Of a stretch of DNA of 64,000 nt, positions 13,076 through 21,107 are shown one piece after another. This stretch comes from Vibrio cyclitrophicus (lineage in GTDB: Bacteria > Pseudomonadota > Gammaproteobacteria > Enterobacterales > Vibrionaceae). Within the stretch, counting starts at the first letter, position 1. Every line of letters begins with the position of its first letter. The position numbers and the translations under genes were made by a program. Below the pieces are notes generated by a model. The model made no database searches and had not been told where the DNA came from. It saw nothing but the letters and a program-made list of their open reading frames with translations. Location: assembly GCA_023206055.1 (NCBI GenBank), contig CP065366.1, positions 744,001 through 808,000 of the forward strand, read 5' to 3'.

Positions 13076-13112
13076 AAGAAAATAAGCTCAGATATCGTCG
13101 ATACCTGAGCTT
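13076..13112 (-). terminator. rdgC terminator
   Basis: A near-perfect 29-bp palindrome at 13084-13112 (AAGCTCAG arms, core TATCGTCGATA) is followed on the minus strand by TATTTTC. It lies 14 bp past the rdgC stop. Confidence 0.75.
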
Positions 13113-13125
13113 CAAATCGGAACAA

Positions 13126-14040
13126 TTAAGCGTTAGGTTGAGTTAACCCGCCTAATGATTCAAATAGGTTTGGTAGGAAAACACTGAATTCACCACATAG
13201 CAGTGAGAAATCTGCATCAAAACGCGCAGCTTGATCTTCACGAGGAATATCGTCGTTTTCGTCTTTTAGTTCATCACTAAATTTCAGGCGCTTGATGCTG
13301 CCATCTTCAGCAAGGATGAACTCAATGCGATCTTGCCAGTTGATCAGAAGCTTAGTTACAACTTTGTTGGCTTCGATGTGGTTTTTAATCTCATCAGCTT
13401 CTAGTTCTTGTTTCTTAACTCGGACAATACCGCCGTCTTCTTGGATTGATTTAAGCTCGGCTTCATCAAGCATCGTAATACCTTGAGGCGTATCACCTGA
13501 TTTCACCCACTCTGTCAGAGTTGTCTCAATTGCTTGCTCTGGAATAGCAGGCACTACTGGCAAGCTACCCATTGTTTTACGTAGTAATGCCAATACGTCT
13601 TCTGCTTTTTTGTAGCTGCTAGCGTCAACCACAATAAAGCCTTCTTTCGGCATGATCAGCGCGTAAGTGAAGTTACTACGGCTGAAAGCTCTAGGAAGAA
13701 GATCAATGATGATGTCTTCTTTTAGGCTATCTTTCTCTTTCTTTTTCAGAGGAGTACCAGACTCCGCTTCAAGTGTTTCTACTTTTGCATTCAATGAATC
13801 TTTGATCACAGAAGCTGGAAGCATTTTTTCTTCTTTCTTTGCACAGATTAGAATGCGGTTTTCTGATACGTGCGTCATCATATCGCCGTGTCTACCCATC
13901 GCATTTACCCAGCCAAACTTCTGTTTGTCTTGGCTACCACAAGGGGTAAAACGGAACTCTTCAAGTTGTTTCTCTAGCTGATCTGCATTGAAATCAATAT
14001 CACGGTTGAAGCGATAGACTAGGCAATTTTTAAACCACAT
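13126..14040 (-). CDS. rdgC: Recombination-associated protein RdgC
   Basis: Protein of 304 residues (E. coli 303) beginning MWFKNCLVYRFNRD, with FGWVNAMGRHGD and the central LINWQDRIEFILAEDGSIKR region typical of RdgC. RdgC forms a ring on duplex DNA and limits RecA filament formation. The gene stands alone, is divergent from phoB and has its own terminator. Confidence 0.96.
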   Translation of the reverse strand: MWFKNCLVYRFNRDIDFNADQLEKQLEEFRFTPCGSQDKQKFGWVNAMGRHGDMMTHVSENRILICAKKEEKMLPASVIKDSLNAKVETLEAESGTPLKKKEKDSLKEDIIIDLLPRAFSRSNFTYALIMPKEGFIVVDASSYKKAEDVLALLRKTMGSLPVVPAIPEQAIETTLTEWVKSGDTPQGITMLDEAELKSIQEDGGIVRVKKQELEADEIKNHIEANKVVTKLLINWQDRIEFILAEDGSIKRLKFSDELKDENDDIPREDQAARFDADFSLLCGEFSVFLPNLFESLGGLTQPNA

Positions 14041-14166
14041 AAATTTTTCTCATACCTTTTTAGAAGTGCCTCATGATATGAGATCTAAGTTGATTTGTCC
14101 CTAGCTCTGTATCAAAAGTTATAAAGTGAATTGTTTGAGACAGTTATATGAAAATTTGTTTTCAAA

Positions 14167-14185
14167 GGTCACAAAAGTGTCATAA
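14167..14185 (+). promoter_or_regulatory. Pho box upstream of phoB
   Basis: GGTCA at 14167-14171 and TGTCA at 14178-14182 are spaced exactly 11 bp, separated by an A-rich CAAAAG. This is the direct-repeat geometry of PhoB sites (TGTCA every 11 bp). It lies about 50 bp before the phoB ATG, so autoregulation of phoBR(-pstS) is likely. Confidence 0.75.
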
Positions 14186-14234
14186 TTAACTCAGATAATG
14201 CAATGCGTTGATTAAATACAAAGGCTATTCAATT

Positions 14235-14924
14235 ATGTCGAGAAGGATTCTGGTCGTTGAAGATGAAGCACCTATTCGTGAGATGCTGTGTTTTGTCCTT
14301 GAACAAAAAGGCTACCAAGCAGTAGAGGCTGAAGATTACGATACAGCGGTAAACAAGCTATGTGAACCTTTCCCAGATCTAGTATTACTAGATTGGATGC
14401 TACCTGGCGGTAGCGGGATAAACTTTATCAAGCACATGAAGCGTGAAGAGTTAACTCGCAACATCCCAGTGGTGATGCTGACGGCTCGTGGCGAAGAAGA
14501 AGATAAGGTTCGTGGTTTAGAAGTGGGCGCTGATGACTACATCACCAAGCCATTTTCACCAAAAGAGCTTGTCGCTCGCTTAAAAGCGGTTATTCGCCGT
14601 GTAACGCCTACTGCACTGGAAGACGTGATTGATGTGCAAGGTCTTAAGTTAGACCCTGTATCTCACCGCGTTACCGCTAGTGAAGGTCCAGTTGATATGG
14701 GACCAACAGAGTTCAAAATGTTGCACTTCTTTATGACGCACCAAGAGCGTGTGTACAGCCGTGAGCAGCTACTGAATAACGTTTGGGGCACTAACGTTTA
14801 CGTTGAAGACCGTACCGTTGACGTACATATTCGACGCCTGCGTAAAGCACTTGAATCTGCAGGTCACGACAAGCTAATCCAAACGGTTCGCGGCGCGGGC
14901 TACCGTTTTTCTACAAAGGCTTAG
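14235..14924 (+). CDS. phoB: Phosphate regulon response regulator PhoB
   Basis: From ATG 14235 the product has 229 residues, identical in length to E. coli PhoB. An upstream TTG at 14208 adds nine residues unlike the family. The receiver domain has the acidic pocket VEDE near residue 9, phospho-acceptor Asp in LLDWMLPG near residue 54 and Lys in ITKPFSP near residue 105. The C-terminal OmpR-type winged helix ends with RTVDVHIRRLRKAL and TVRGAGYRF. It activates Pho-box promoters when phosphate is scarce. phoR follows after 33 bp. Confidence 0.97.
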   Translation: MSRRILVVEDEAPIREMLCFVLEQKGYQAVEAEDYDTAVNKLCEPFPDLVLLDWMLPGGSGINFIKHMKREELTRNIPVVMLTARGEEEDKVRGLEVGADDYITKPFSPKELVARLKAVIRRVTPTALEDVIDVQGLKLDPVSHRVTASEGPVDMGPTEFKMLHFFMTHQERVYSREQLLNNVWGTNVYVEDRTVDVHIRRLRKALESAGHDKLIQTVRGAGYRFSTKA

Positions 14925-14957
14925 TGTGGCTTCGCTACTCAGTTTACGGAGTCCTGA

Positions 14958-16256
14958 ATGGTTGAAAAGTTAACCTGGAAAAAGCTGGCTTGGGAGCTGG
15001 CTTTTTTTTACGCACCTTGGGTTTTAGTCGGTTGGATATTCGGCTACCTACCTTGGTTACTGCTGGCTGCTACGGTATTGCAGCTCGGCTGGCATTTACA
15101 TAATCAAATGCGTTTGTCCGCATGGTTGTGGGATGAGAAGCGTCTAACGCCACCATCAGGTTCTGGGAATTGGGAGTCTCTGTTCAACGGTATTTATCGA
15201 ATGCAACAGAGACAGCGTCGCAAACGTAAAGAGCTGACCAACCTAATCCGTCGTTTCAGAAATGGTGCAGAATCTCTTCCCGATGCCGTTGTGGTATTTC
15301 GTGGTGAAGGCAATATCGTTTGGTGTAACAAGCTAGCTCAGTACTTACTTGGGTTTCGCTGGCCAGACGATTCAGGTCAACCGATTTCTAACTTGATCCG
15401 CACGCCGGACTTCATCAAGTATCTTAATAAACAAGACTTTTCAGAACCGTTAGAGATGCCTTCGCCACTTAACGTGGAGCGCATGCTTGAGCTTCGTATC
15501 GTGCCGTATACCGAGGGTGAACACCTAATGGTGGTACGTGATGTTACTCAGTTAAAACAGCTAGAAGGCATGCGTCGTAACTTCTTTGCTAACGTTTCTC
15601 ACGAGCTACGTACTCCAATGACCGTACTTCAGGGCTACCTTGAAATGACGGAAGATCCAGACATGATCGTTGGGCCTATGTGGCCTAAGGCTCATGGTGT
15701 GATGACCGAGCAATTGAATCGCATGAACAGTCTGGTGAACCAGCTATTAACACTTTCAAAAATTGAAGCGGCGCCAATGCATGAATTGGATGAAGTGGTT
15801 AACGTTCCGTCGATGTTGGAGGTTCTTGAAAAAGAAGCCGCTAGCCTCAGTGGAGAGCGAGAACACAAGCTGGAATTTGATATTGATAAGAGCTTACGCG
15901 TATTAGCGGATGAAGATCAGTTAAGAAGTGCGATATCGAACCTGGTTTACAATGCAGTGAAATACACGCCGCCTGGTGCGACCGTAAAGGTTCGTTGGTA
16001 TCAAACCAGTCAAGGCGCGTGTTTGGATGTGTCAGACACCGGAGACGGTATCGAGCCACAACACTTACATCGACTCACAGAGCGTTTCTATCGTGTCGAT
16101 AAAGCACGCTCACGTGATACAGGTGGTAGTGGTCTTGGATTGGCAATTGTGAAACATGCGCTTAGTCACCATGACTCACATTTAGAAATTCAAAGTGAGG
16201 TAGGTGTCGGTAGTCGATTCCATTTCACATTACCAAATCGACTGACAGTGTCATGA
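14958..16256 (+). CDS. phoR: Phosphate sensor histidine kinase PhoR
   Basis: Protein of 432 residues (E. coli 431). Two closely spaced N-terminal hydrophobic segments (about 10-45) anchor it in the inner membrane with almost no periplasmic loop. A PAS domain (about 95-200) follows. The H-box is NVSHELRTPMTV near residue 216, the N-box NAVKYTP, and G-boxes are DTGDGI and GGSGLGLAIVK. The lack of a sensory loop fits the known model in which PhoR reads phosphate status through PstSCAB and PhoU. Its TGA overlaps the ATG of the next gene. Confidence 0.97.
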   Translation: MVEKLTWKKLAWELAFFYAPWVLVGWIFGYLPWLLLAATVLQLGWHLHNQMRLSAWLWDEKRLTPPSGSGNWESLFNGIYRMQQRQRRKRKELTNLIRRFRNGAESLPDAVVVFRGEGNIVWCNKLAQYLLGFRWPDDSGQPISNLIRTPDFIKYLNKQDFSEPLEMPSPLNVERMLELRIVPYTEGEHLMVVRDVTQLKQLEGMRRNFFANVSHELRTPMTVLQGYLEMTEDPDMIVGPMWPKAHGVMTEQLNRMNSLVNQLLTLSKIEAAPMHELDEVVNVPSMLEVLEKEAASLSGEREHKLEFDIDKSLRVLADEDQLRSAISNLVYNAVKYTPPGATVKVRWYQTSQGACLDVSDTGDGIEPQHLHRLTERFYRVDKARSRDTGGSGLGLAIVKHALSHHDSHLEIQSEVGVGSRFHFTLPNRLTVS

Positions 16257-17230
16257 GTTGTTTGACACGCAGGATGCGTTTGCCAATCAGCTCATTATTA
16301 GCGTTTGCTTTGGTTACCCCTGTTCATGCCGAACAGAGTGTCGATTCTCTTCCTGATTATTCTAAGGTCCCGGGGATTTCTGGGAGCTTATTATCGGTAG
16401 GTTCGGATACCTTAGCGGGCATGACGACGTTATGGGTGGAAGAGTTTAAATCTTACTATCCAAATGTTAACGCTCAGGTTCAAGCATCCGGTTCTTCTAC
16501 TGCGCCTCCAGCCTTAACCGAAGGCACAGCTCATCTAGGACCAATGAGTCGCCCGATGCGCTTGCGAGAAGTAGAGGCGTTTGAAAGAGAACATGGTTAT
16601 AAACCGACAGCACTGCGAGTGGCGATCGATGCGATTGGACTTTTTGTGCACCGAGATAACCCTATTGAGGGGCTCAACTTTCGTCAGATTGATGGCATCT
16701 TTTCAGAGACATTACGCTGTGGTGCGACGAAGCCGCTCAACGATTGGCAAGATCTAGGCGTCGACCAACCTTGGGCGAAGCATCGATTCCAATTGTTTGG
16801 ACGTAATTCCGTTTCGGGAACCTATGGCTATTTCAAACAAAACGCATTGTGCGGTGGTGACTTTAAGAACCGAGTTAATGAGCAGCCAGGTTCTGCATCG
16901 GTTGTACAGTCGGTCGCATCATCAATCAGTGGGATAGGTTACTCAGGTATTGGTTATCGTGTCGCTGGCGTTAAGCTAATTCCTATTGCTGAGTATGGTT
17001 CTGATTATGTAGAACCGACTCGAGCGAATATCTTGAGTGGTGATTACCCTCTATCACGCTTTCTTTATGTGTACGTGAACAAACACCCAGATAAACCGCT
17101 TTCTCCTGTTGAGAGAGAGTTCCTCACTTTTGTATTCTCAAAGCAAGGGCAAGAACTGGTAGAGAAGGATGGCTACTTAGCGATACCGTCTGAGTTCGCA
17201 GAGCAAGAGTTGGCGAAAGTCGGGCTCTGA
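16253..17230 (+). CDS. pstS: PstS family phosphate-binding protein
   Basis: Periplasmic solute-binding protein of 325 residues. The signal peptide is about 1-26, ending VTPVHAEQ. Phosphate-pocket motifs are GSDTLAGM, ASGSSTAPPAL and GRNSVSGTYGYFK. The gene overlaps phoR by four bases (ATGA), so it is translationally coupled to phoBR rather than to pstCAB, which lies beyond ppx-ppk. It is shorter in the N-terminus than E. coli PstS and belongs to a divergent branch common in marine gammaproteobacteria. Other PstS copies may exist outside the window. Confidence 0.9.
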   Translation: MSCLTRRMRLPISSLLAFALVTPVHAEQSVDSLPDYSKVPGISGSLLSVGSDTLAGMTTLWVEEFKSYYPNVNAQVQASGSSTAPPALTEGTAHLGPMSRPMRLREVEAFEREHGYKPTALRVAIDAIGLFVHRDNPIEGLNFRQIDGIFSETLRCGATKPLNDWQDLGVDQPWAKHRFQLFGRNSVSGTYGYFKQNALCGGDFKNRVNEQPGSASVVQSVASSISGIGYSGIGYRVAGVKLIPIAEYGSDYVEPTRANILSGDYPLSRFLYVYVNKHPDKPLSPVEREFLTFVFSKQGQELVEKDGYLAIPSEFAEQELAKVGL

Positions 17231-17266
17231 TTGAGGTCACTGCGAACGTAGAAAAGAAACCTATGA

Positions 17267-17299
17267 ACAGCTTGCGATCTCGCAGGCTGTCATTATTTT
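17267..17299. terminator. Convergent terminator between pstS and ppx
   Basis: ACAGCTTGCG and CGCAGGCTGT (one G-T pair) enclose ATCT. CATTATTTT follows on the plus strand. It sits in the 78-bp gap between converging genes. Confidence 0.6.
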
Positions 17300-17308
17300 G
17301 ATTGTTCG

Positions 17309-18820
17309 TTATTTTAGTTTCAACGACCATCCAGCGTTGTTCCAACGTTGTTGCTCTTCTCTGAGTTCATACTCAAGCAGTTGGTTTTGGGTCAACCAGT
17401 CGCTGTTAGATCCTTTCAATGCCCAGTTATTCTGTTGTTGAATCGTTAGAGTCACGTCTGGGACAGGTGCTTGATTTCGTTGACGGTTGAGTAAGATAGC
17501 GAGTCTCAATATACGAATCAGCAGGGTGACTTGTTGCTGAGTAAACAGAGAAAGTTCCGGTAAGTCTTGTAGCTTGAGCGCTTTTCTTTGATAGCGAACC
17601 AATGTCGAGATCAGACGTTGTTGCTCAGTATTGAAGCCTGGCATTGTCGTATGCTTAAGCAGATAAGCCGAATGGCGGTGATAGCCTTGGAATGCAATGC
17701 TTTGTCCTACTTCATGAAGCAACGCAGCCCAACTAAGCAGATCATACAGCTCATTAGTGACCGCAGTTGTCACTTGAGGCTGCACTTGTTTCAGCAATGC
17801 AAGAGCGAGTACTTTCACTTTCTTGCCATGAGTTACGTCTACATGGTATCGAGAGACGAGCGTTTCGGCAGTTCTTGTTCGAATATCAATATCTTTAAAC
17901 CTATCCTCCATGTCATAAAGAACGCCTTCTCTCAGGGCACCATCAGAAAAATGTAACTCTTTGATGTCTAGCGTATCCATGGCTGCTGAAAGAATGGTGA
18001 CGCCTGCAGCAAACACAGGCTTTCTCTCATCACTTAAGCCTGAAAGATTTAAGGTGTTGGATGATGAAAACTCACACAAGTGATTCTTTAAATAGGACAG
18101 GCGTTGGGGGGTAATGAGACCATCGGTGAACCCTAAGCCAATGAGTACCTCTTTTATTGATTTCGTGGTCCCAGATGAGCCAAAGGCTATTTCCCAAGGG
18201 GTCTTTTTATATTCTTCAATCAATGGCATCAAAAGACGAGTAGCCGCGGTACAAGCATCTGAAAAGTGTTGTGAGGTTAGCTCTCTTTCAGCAAAGAAAC
18301 GTTGAGTGAAGCTGACGCATCCCATCGGTAAACTGCGCATAATTAGGGGGATAAAGCCTTGTCCTGCGACGAGCTCGGTACTCCCTCCGCCGATATCAAT
18401 AACCAATTTAGATTCAGAAGCGGTTTGAGTGTGTTCTACGCCGTTATAGATTATTCGAGCTTCCTCTTGACCAGAAATGATCTCGATTGGAAAAGGAAAC
18501 AATGGTTTAGCTTGTTCTAAGAAGTCTTTAGCGTTTTTGGCCTTTCTTAGAGTATGAGTAGCAACAACTCTGACATCATCAAGCTCAAAATCCGCTAGTC
18601 GTTCTGCGAACACCTTGAGACATTCTAGGCCCCGATCGATAGCGCTTTCGGATAGGAAGTTACGTTCATCCAATCCATCACCTAATCTGACTTTCTGTTT
18701 GTGTCTGCTGACTAATTGCAGGTGTTGATCGAATACCCGGGCAACCACCATGTGAAAGCTGTTCGAACCCAAGTCGATAGCGGCAATACATCGAGAATGT
18801 TTGTTATCAATTAGCGGCAT
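17309..18820 (-). CDS. ppx: Exopolyphosphatase Ppx (Ppx/GppA family)
   Basis: Protein of 503 residues (E. coli Ppx 513). ASKHA-fold motifs are AAIDLGSNSFHMVV near 14 and VIDIGGGSTELV near 140, and GSSGTTKSI lies near 210. The C-terminal HD-like domain contains LLHEVGQSI and HRHSAYLLKH. It hydrolyses terminal phosphate from polyphosphate; GppA (pppGpp hydrolysis) is a close paralogue, but adjacency to ppk favours Ppx. It overlaps ppk by 10 bp, indicating an operon with translational coupling. Confidence 0.94.
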   Translation of the reverse strand: MPLIDNKHSRCIAAIDLGSNSFHMVVARVFDQHLQLVSRHKQKVRLGDGLDERNFLSESAIDRGLECLKVFAERLADFELDDVRVVATHTLRKAKNAKDFLEQAKPLFPFPIEIISGQEEARIIYNGVEHTQTASESKLVIDIGGGSTELVAGQGFIPLIMRSLPMGCVSFTQRFFAERELTSQHFSDACTAATRLLMPLIEEYKKTPWEIAFGSSGTTKSIKEVLIGLGFTDGLITPQRLSYLKNHLCEFSSSNTLNLSGLSDERKPVFAAGVTILSAAMDTLDIKELHFSDGALREGVLYDMEDRFKDIDIRTRTAETLVSRYHVDVTHGKKVKVLALALLKQVQPQVTTAVTNELYDLLSWAALLHEVGQSIAFQGYHRHSAYLLKHTTMPGFNTEQQRLISTLVRYQRKALKLQDLPELSLFTQQQVTLLIRILRLAILLNRQRNQAPVPDVTLTIQQQNNWALKGSNSDWLTQNQLLEYELREEQQRWNNAGWSLKLK

Positions 18821-20907
18821 GATTTCTTCTCTTGTTTGTACTTCTTGCGAGCAAGTTTCTCCATACGTTTAATATAGTGGTAAGTGGAGAGTTGTGACGT
18901 CGGGTAATCAAGTGGGTTTGCTGGTGGTTGTATGTAAGGGTTGCTCATCGCTTGGTCTAGCACTCGAGCTTTGTTGCTGTCATCGAAATGAAACTCGGTG
19001 ATATCGATAATGGTTTGCTTGATCTTTGGATCTAAAATTGGAGCTGCAACTTCGATGCGGTGATCAAAGTTTCGTGTCATCCAGTCAGCAGAAGAGATAT
19101 AGACTTTCGGCTTTCCAGCGTTACCAAATATCATCACTCTCGGATGTTCGAGGAAACGATCGACCACACTGACTATCTCAATATGATCACTGATGTTGAG
19201 TATGCCAGGGACAAGAGAGCACATGCCGCGAATGACCATTCTCACTTTTACATTGGCTTGGCTAGCCTGATAGAGCTTTTCAATGATCTCTCGATCGACC
19301 AAGTTGTTGAGTTTTAGAGTGATGCTTGCAGGTTTACCTTCTATCGCGTTTTGTATTTCATTATCTATCAATTGGTACAGACGTTTTCTAGTATTCTTTG
19401 GTGACACAATCAGTTGTTTGAACTGGGACTTTTGATAAGGGTTTTCAATATACTTAAAGACTTGTCTCACCTCTTGAGTCAAATCTTCATTCGCAGTGAG
19501 CAGAGAGAAATCGGTATACACGCGCGCTGTCACTTCATGGAAGTTGCCAGTGCCAATATGGGCATAATGCTCTGTATGCTTGCCTTCTTTTCGTTTGATG
19601 AGCAGCAGCTTGGAATGGATCTTCAAACTAGGGATGCCGTGGATGACTTTTACACCCGCTTCTTGAAGTTTCTTGGTCCATTGAATATTGGCTTGCTCAT
19701 CGAAGCGGGCTTGCAGCTCGACAACCACAGTGACCTTTTTGCCATTGTGCGCCGCATCGATGATCGAGCTGAGGAGTTTTGAGCCTTCCGCAACACGGTA
19801 AACGTTTATTTTGATGGAGGTTACCTTGGGATCAAAGGAAGCCTGCCTAACCAGTTCAGTGATGTGATTAAAAGTGTGATAAGGGTAATGCAGTAAGATG
19901 TCACGAGCTTTGATCGCTTCGAAATAGTTTGGGTAATGATTGAAATGCGCGCACTTAATCGCGGGTAGCGGGCGATTAATTAAATCACGTCGATTAAGGC
20001 TTGGGAACTCAGAGAAATGTTTGAAGTTATGATAACGCCCACCTGCGATGACACTGTCATAGTCAGACAGTTTAAGTCTGACTTGTAAGAAGTTGAGCAT
20101 TTCAGCTGGCATTTCTGACTCATAGATCAGACGTATCGGCAGTGCCGTTAAGCGCTGTTCTAAACCTAAAGACATCGATTCTAATAGGTTATTTTCATTG
20201 TCTTCTTGAAGATCATAATCGGCATCACGTGTCATTTTTATCGCAAAACAACGTAATGAGTCATACTCAAAGAATCCTTTAAGTAAGTCATCCAAACAAA
20301 ATCGAACTATATTATCTAACAAGATCAAAGTCGTACGCTGCGAACCCGAAGCTTCCGGTAACTTAACAAATCGAGGGAGTGTCTCTGATGGGATTTCGAG
20401 TAAGACATATTGAGATGATGCATCACGCTCGATGTCGATGGCTAAGTAACTTTGTTCATCTTTGAGAATATTGAGTAGCTGGCTATCTTCGTTCAAGAGT
20501 AGCGGAGTTAAGTGTGGCAGCACTTTTTTCTTAAAGTACTTTTTTATCCAGCCACTTTGTTCTTCGCTGATTTGCTGTTCGTTGACCAGAAAAATACGAT
20601 TGCGTGCCAATTCCAATAGCAAGTCGTTATACAGTTCATGGAATTGAGTATCGAGCTTGCTCGCTTCACTCTGCATTTGAGTCAGCAAGGTTTTCAGTGA
20701 GTTGGAGGTTAGCGGTGGATCTTTGAGTAAGATCTTTCGCTTCACATCAGCAAATCGGACTTTGTAAAACTCATCGAGGTTTTTCGAGTAAATACCTAAA
20801 AAACGAACTCTTTCGATTAAGGGGACTGACTTGTCTGCTGCTTCTTGAAGCACTCTTTCGTTGAAGGATAACCAGCTAAGTTCTTTTGTAACATAGTCTT
20901 TTTCCAT
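18811..20907 (-). CDS. ppk: Polyphosphate kinase Ppk1
   Basis: Protein of 698 residues (E. coli 688). It starts MEKDYVTKELSWLSFNERVL, the typical N domain. Catalytic PLD-like halves include KIHSKLLLIKR (phospho-acceptor His, E. coli H435 equivalent), YAHIGTGNFHE, and FLEHPRVMIF with the second His. SSADWMTRNFDHRIEV is near the end. It makes polyphosphate from ATP at the inner membrane. Paired with ppx and placed inside the phosphate block, it is probably phosphate-controlled from the 20908-21107 region. Confidence 0.97.
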   Translation of the reverse strand: MEKDYVTKELSWLSFNERVLQEAADKSVPLIERVRFLGIYSKNLDEFYKVRFADVKRKILLKDPPLTSNSLKTLLTQMQSEASKLDTQFHELYNDLLLELARNRIFLVNEQQISEEQSGWIKKYFKKKVLPHLTPLLLNEDSQLLNILKDEQSYLAIDIERDASSQYVLLEIPSETLPRFVKLPEASGSQRTTLILLDNIVRFCLDDLLKGFFEYDSLRCFAIKMTRDADYDLQEDNENNLLESMSLGLEQRLTALPIRLIYESEMPAEMLNFLQVRLKLSDYDSVIAGGRYHNFKHFSEFPSLNRRDLINRPLPAIKCAHFNHYPNYFEAIKARDILLHYPYHTFNHITELVRQASFDPKVTSIKINVYRVAEGSKLLSSIIDAAHNGKKVTVVVELQARFDEQANIQWTKKLQEAGVKVIHGIPSLKIHSKLLLIKRKEGKHTEHYAHIGTGNFHEVTARVYTDFSLLTANEDLTQEVRQVFKYIENPYQKSQFKQLIVSPKNTRKRLYQLIDNEIQNAIEGKPASITLKLNNLVDREIIEKLYQASQANVKVRMVIRGMCSLVPGILNISDHIEIVSVVDRFLEHPRVMIFGNAGKPKVYISSADWMTRNFDHRIEVAAPILDPKIKQTIIDITEFHFDDSNKARVLDQAMSNPYIQPPANPLDYPTSQLSTYHYIKRMEKLARKKYKQEKKSCR

Positions 20908-21054
20908 CGAGATGAGAATCCTTGAGTACTGGCTATAGAGCTGATTACTTTAAATTAGAATGGCAAAATGCACAAAATCTATGATCTTACTTTAAGAAAT
21001 ATGGCCAACAAACTTGTTATTAGTTTCAGTTGTTTAACGTAACTTGTAATATAA

Positions 21055-21082
21055 TTGTCATCTAACGTACATATTATGTCAG
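21055..21082 (+). promoter_or_regulatory. Probable Pho box(es) upstream of pstC and ppk
   Basis: TTGTCA at 21055-21060, GTACA at 21067-21071 and TGTCA at 21077-21081 repeat at roughly 11- and 10-bp intervals, as expected for PhoB half-sites. The middle unit is degenerate. The region lies in the 200-bp divergent gap between ppk and pstC. The rest of the gap is AT-rich without another recognisable element. Confidence 0.55.
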
Positions 21083-21107
21083 TAGCTAAAAAAAGGTAGA
21101 TAAACAG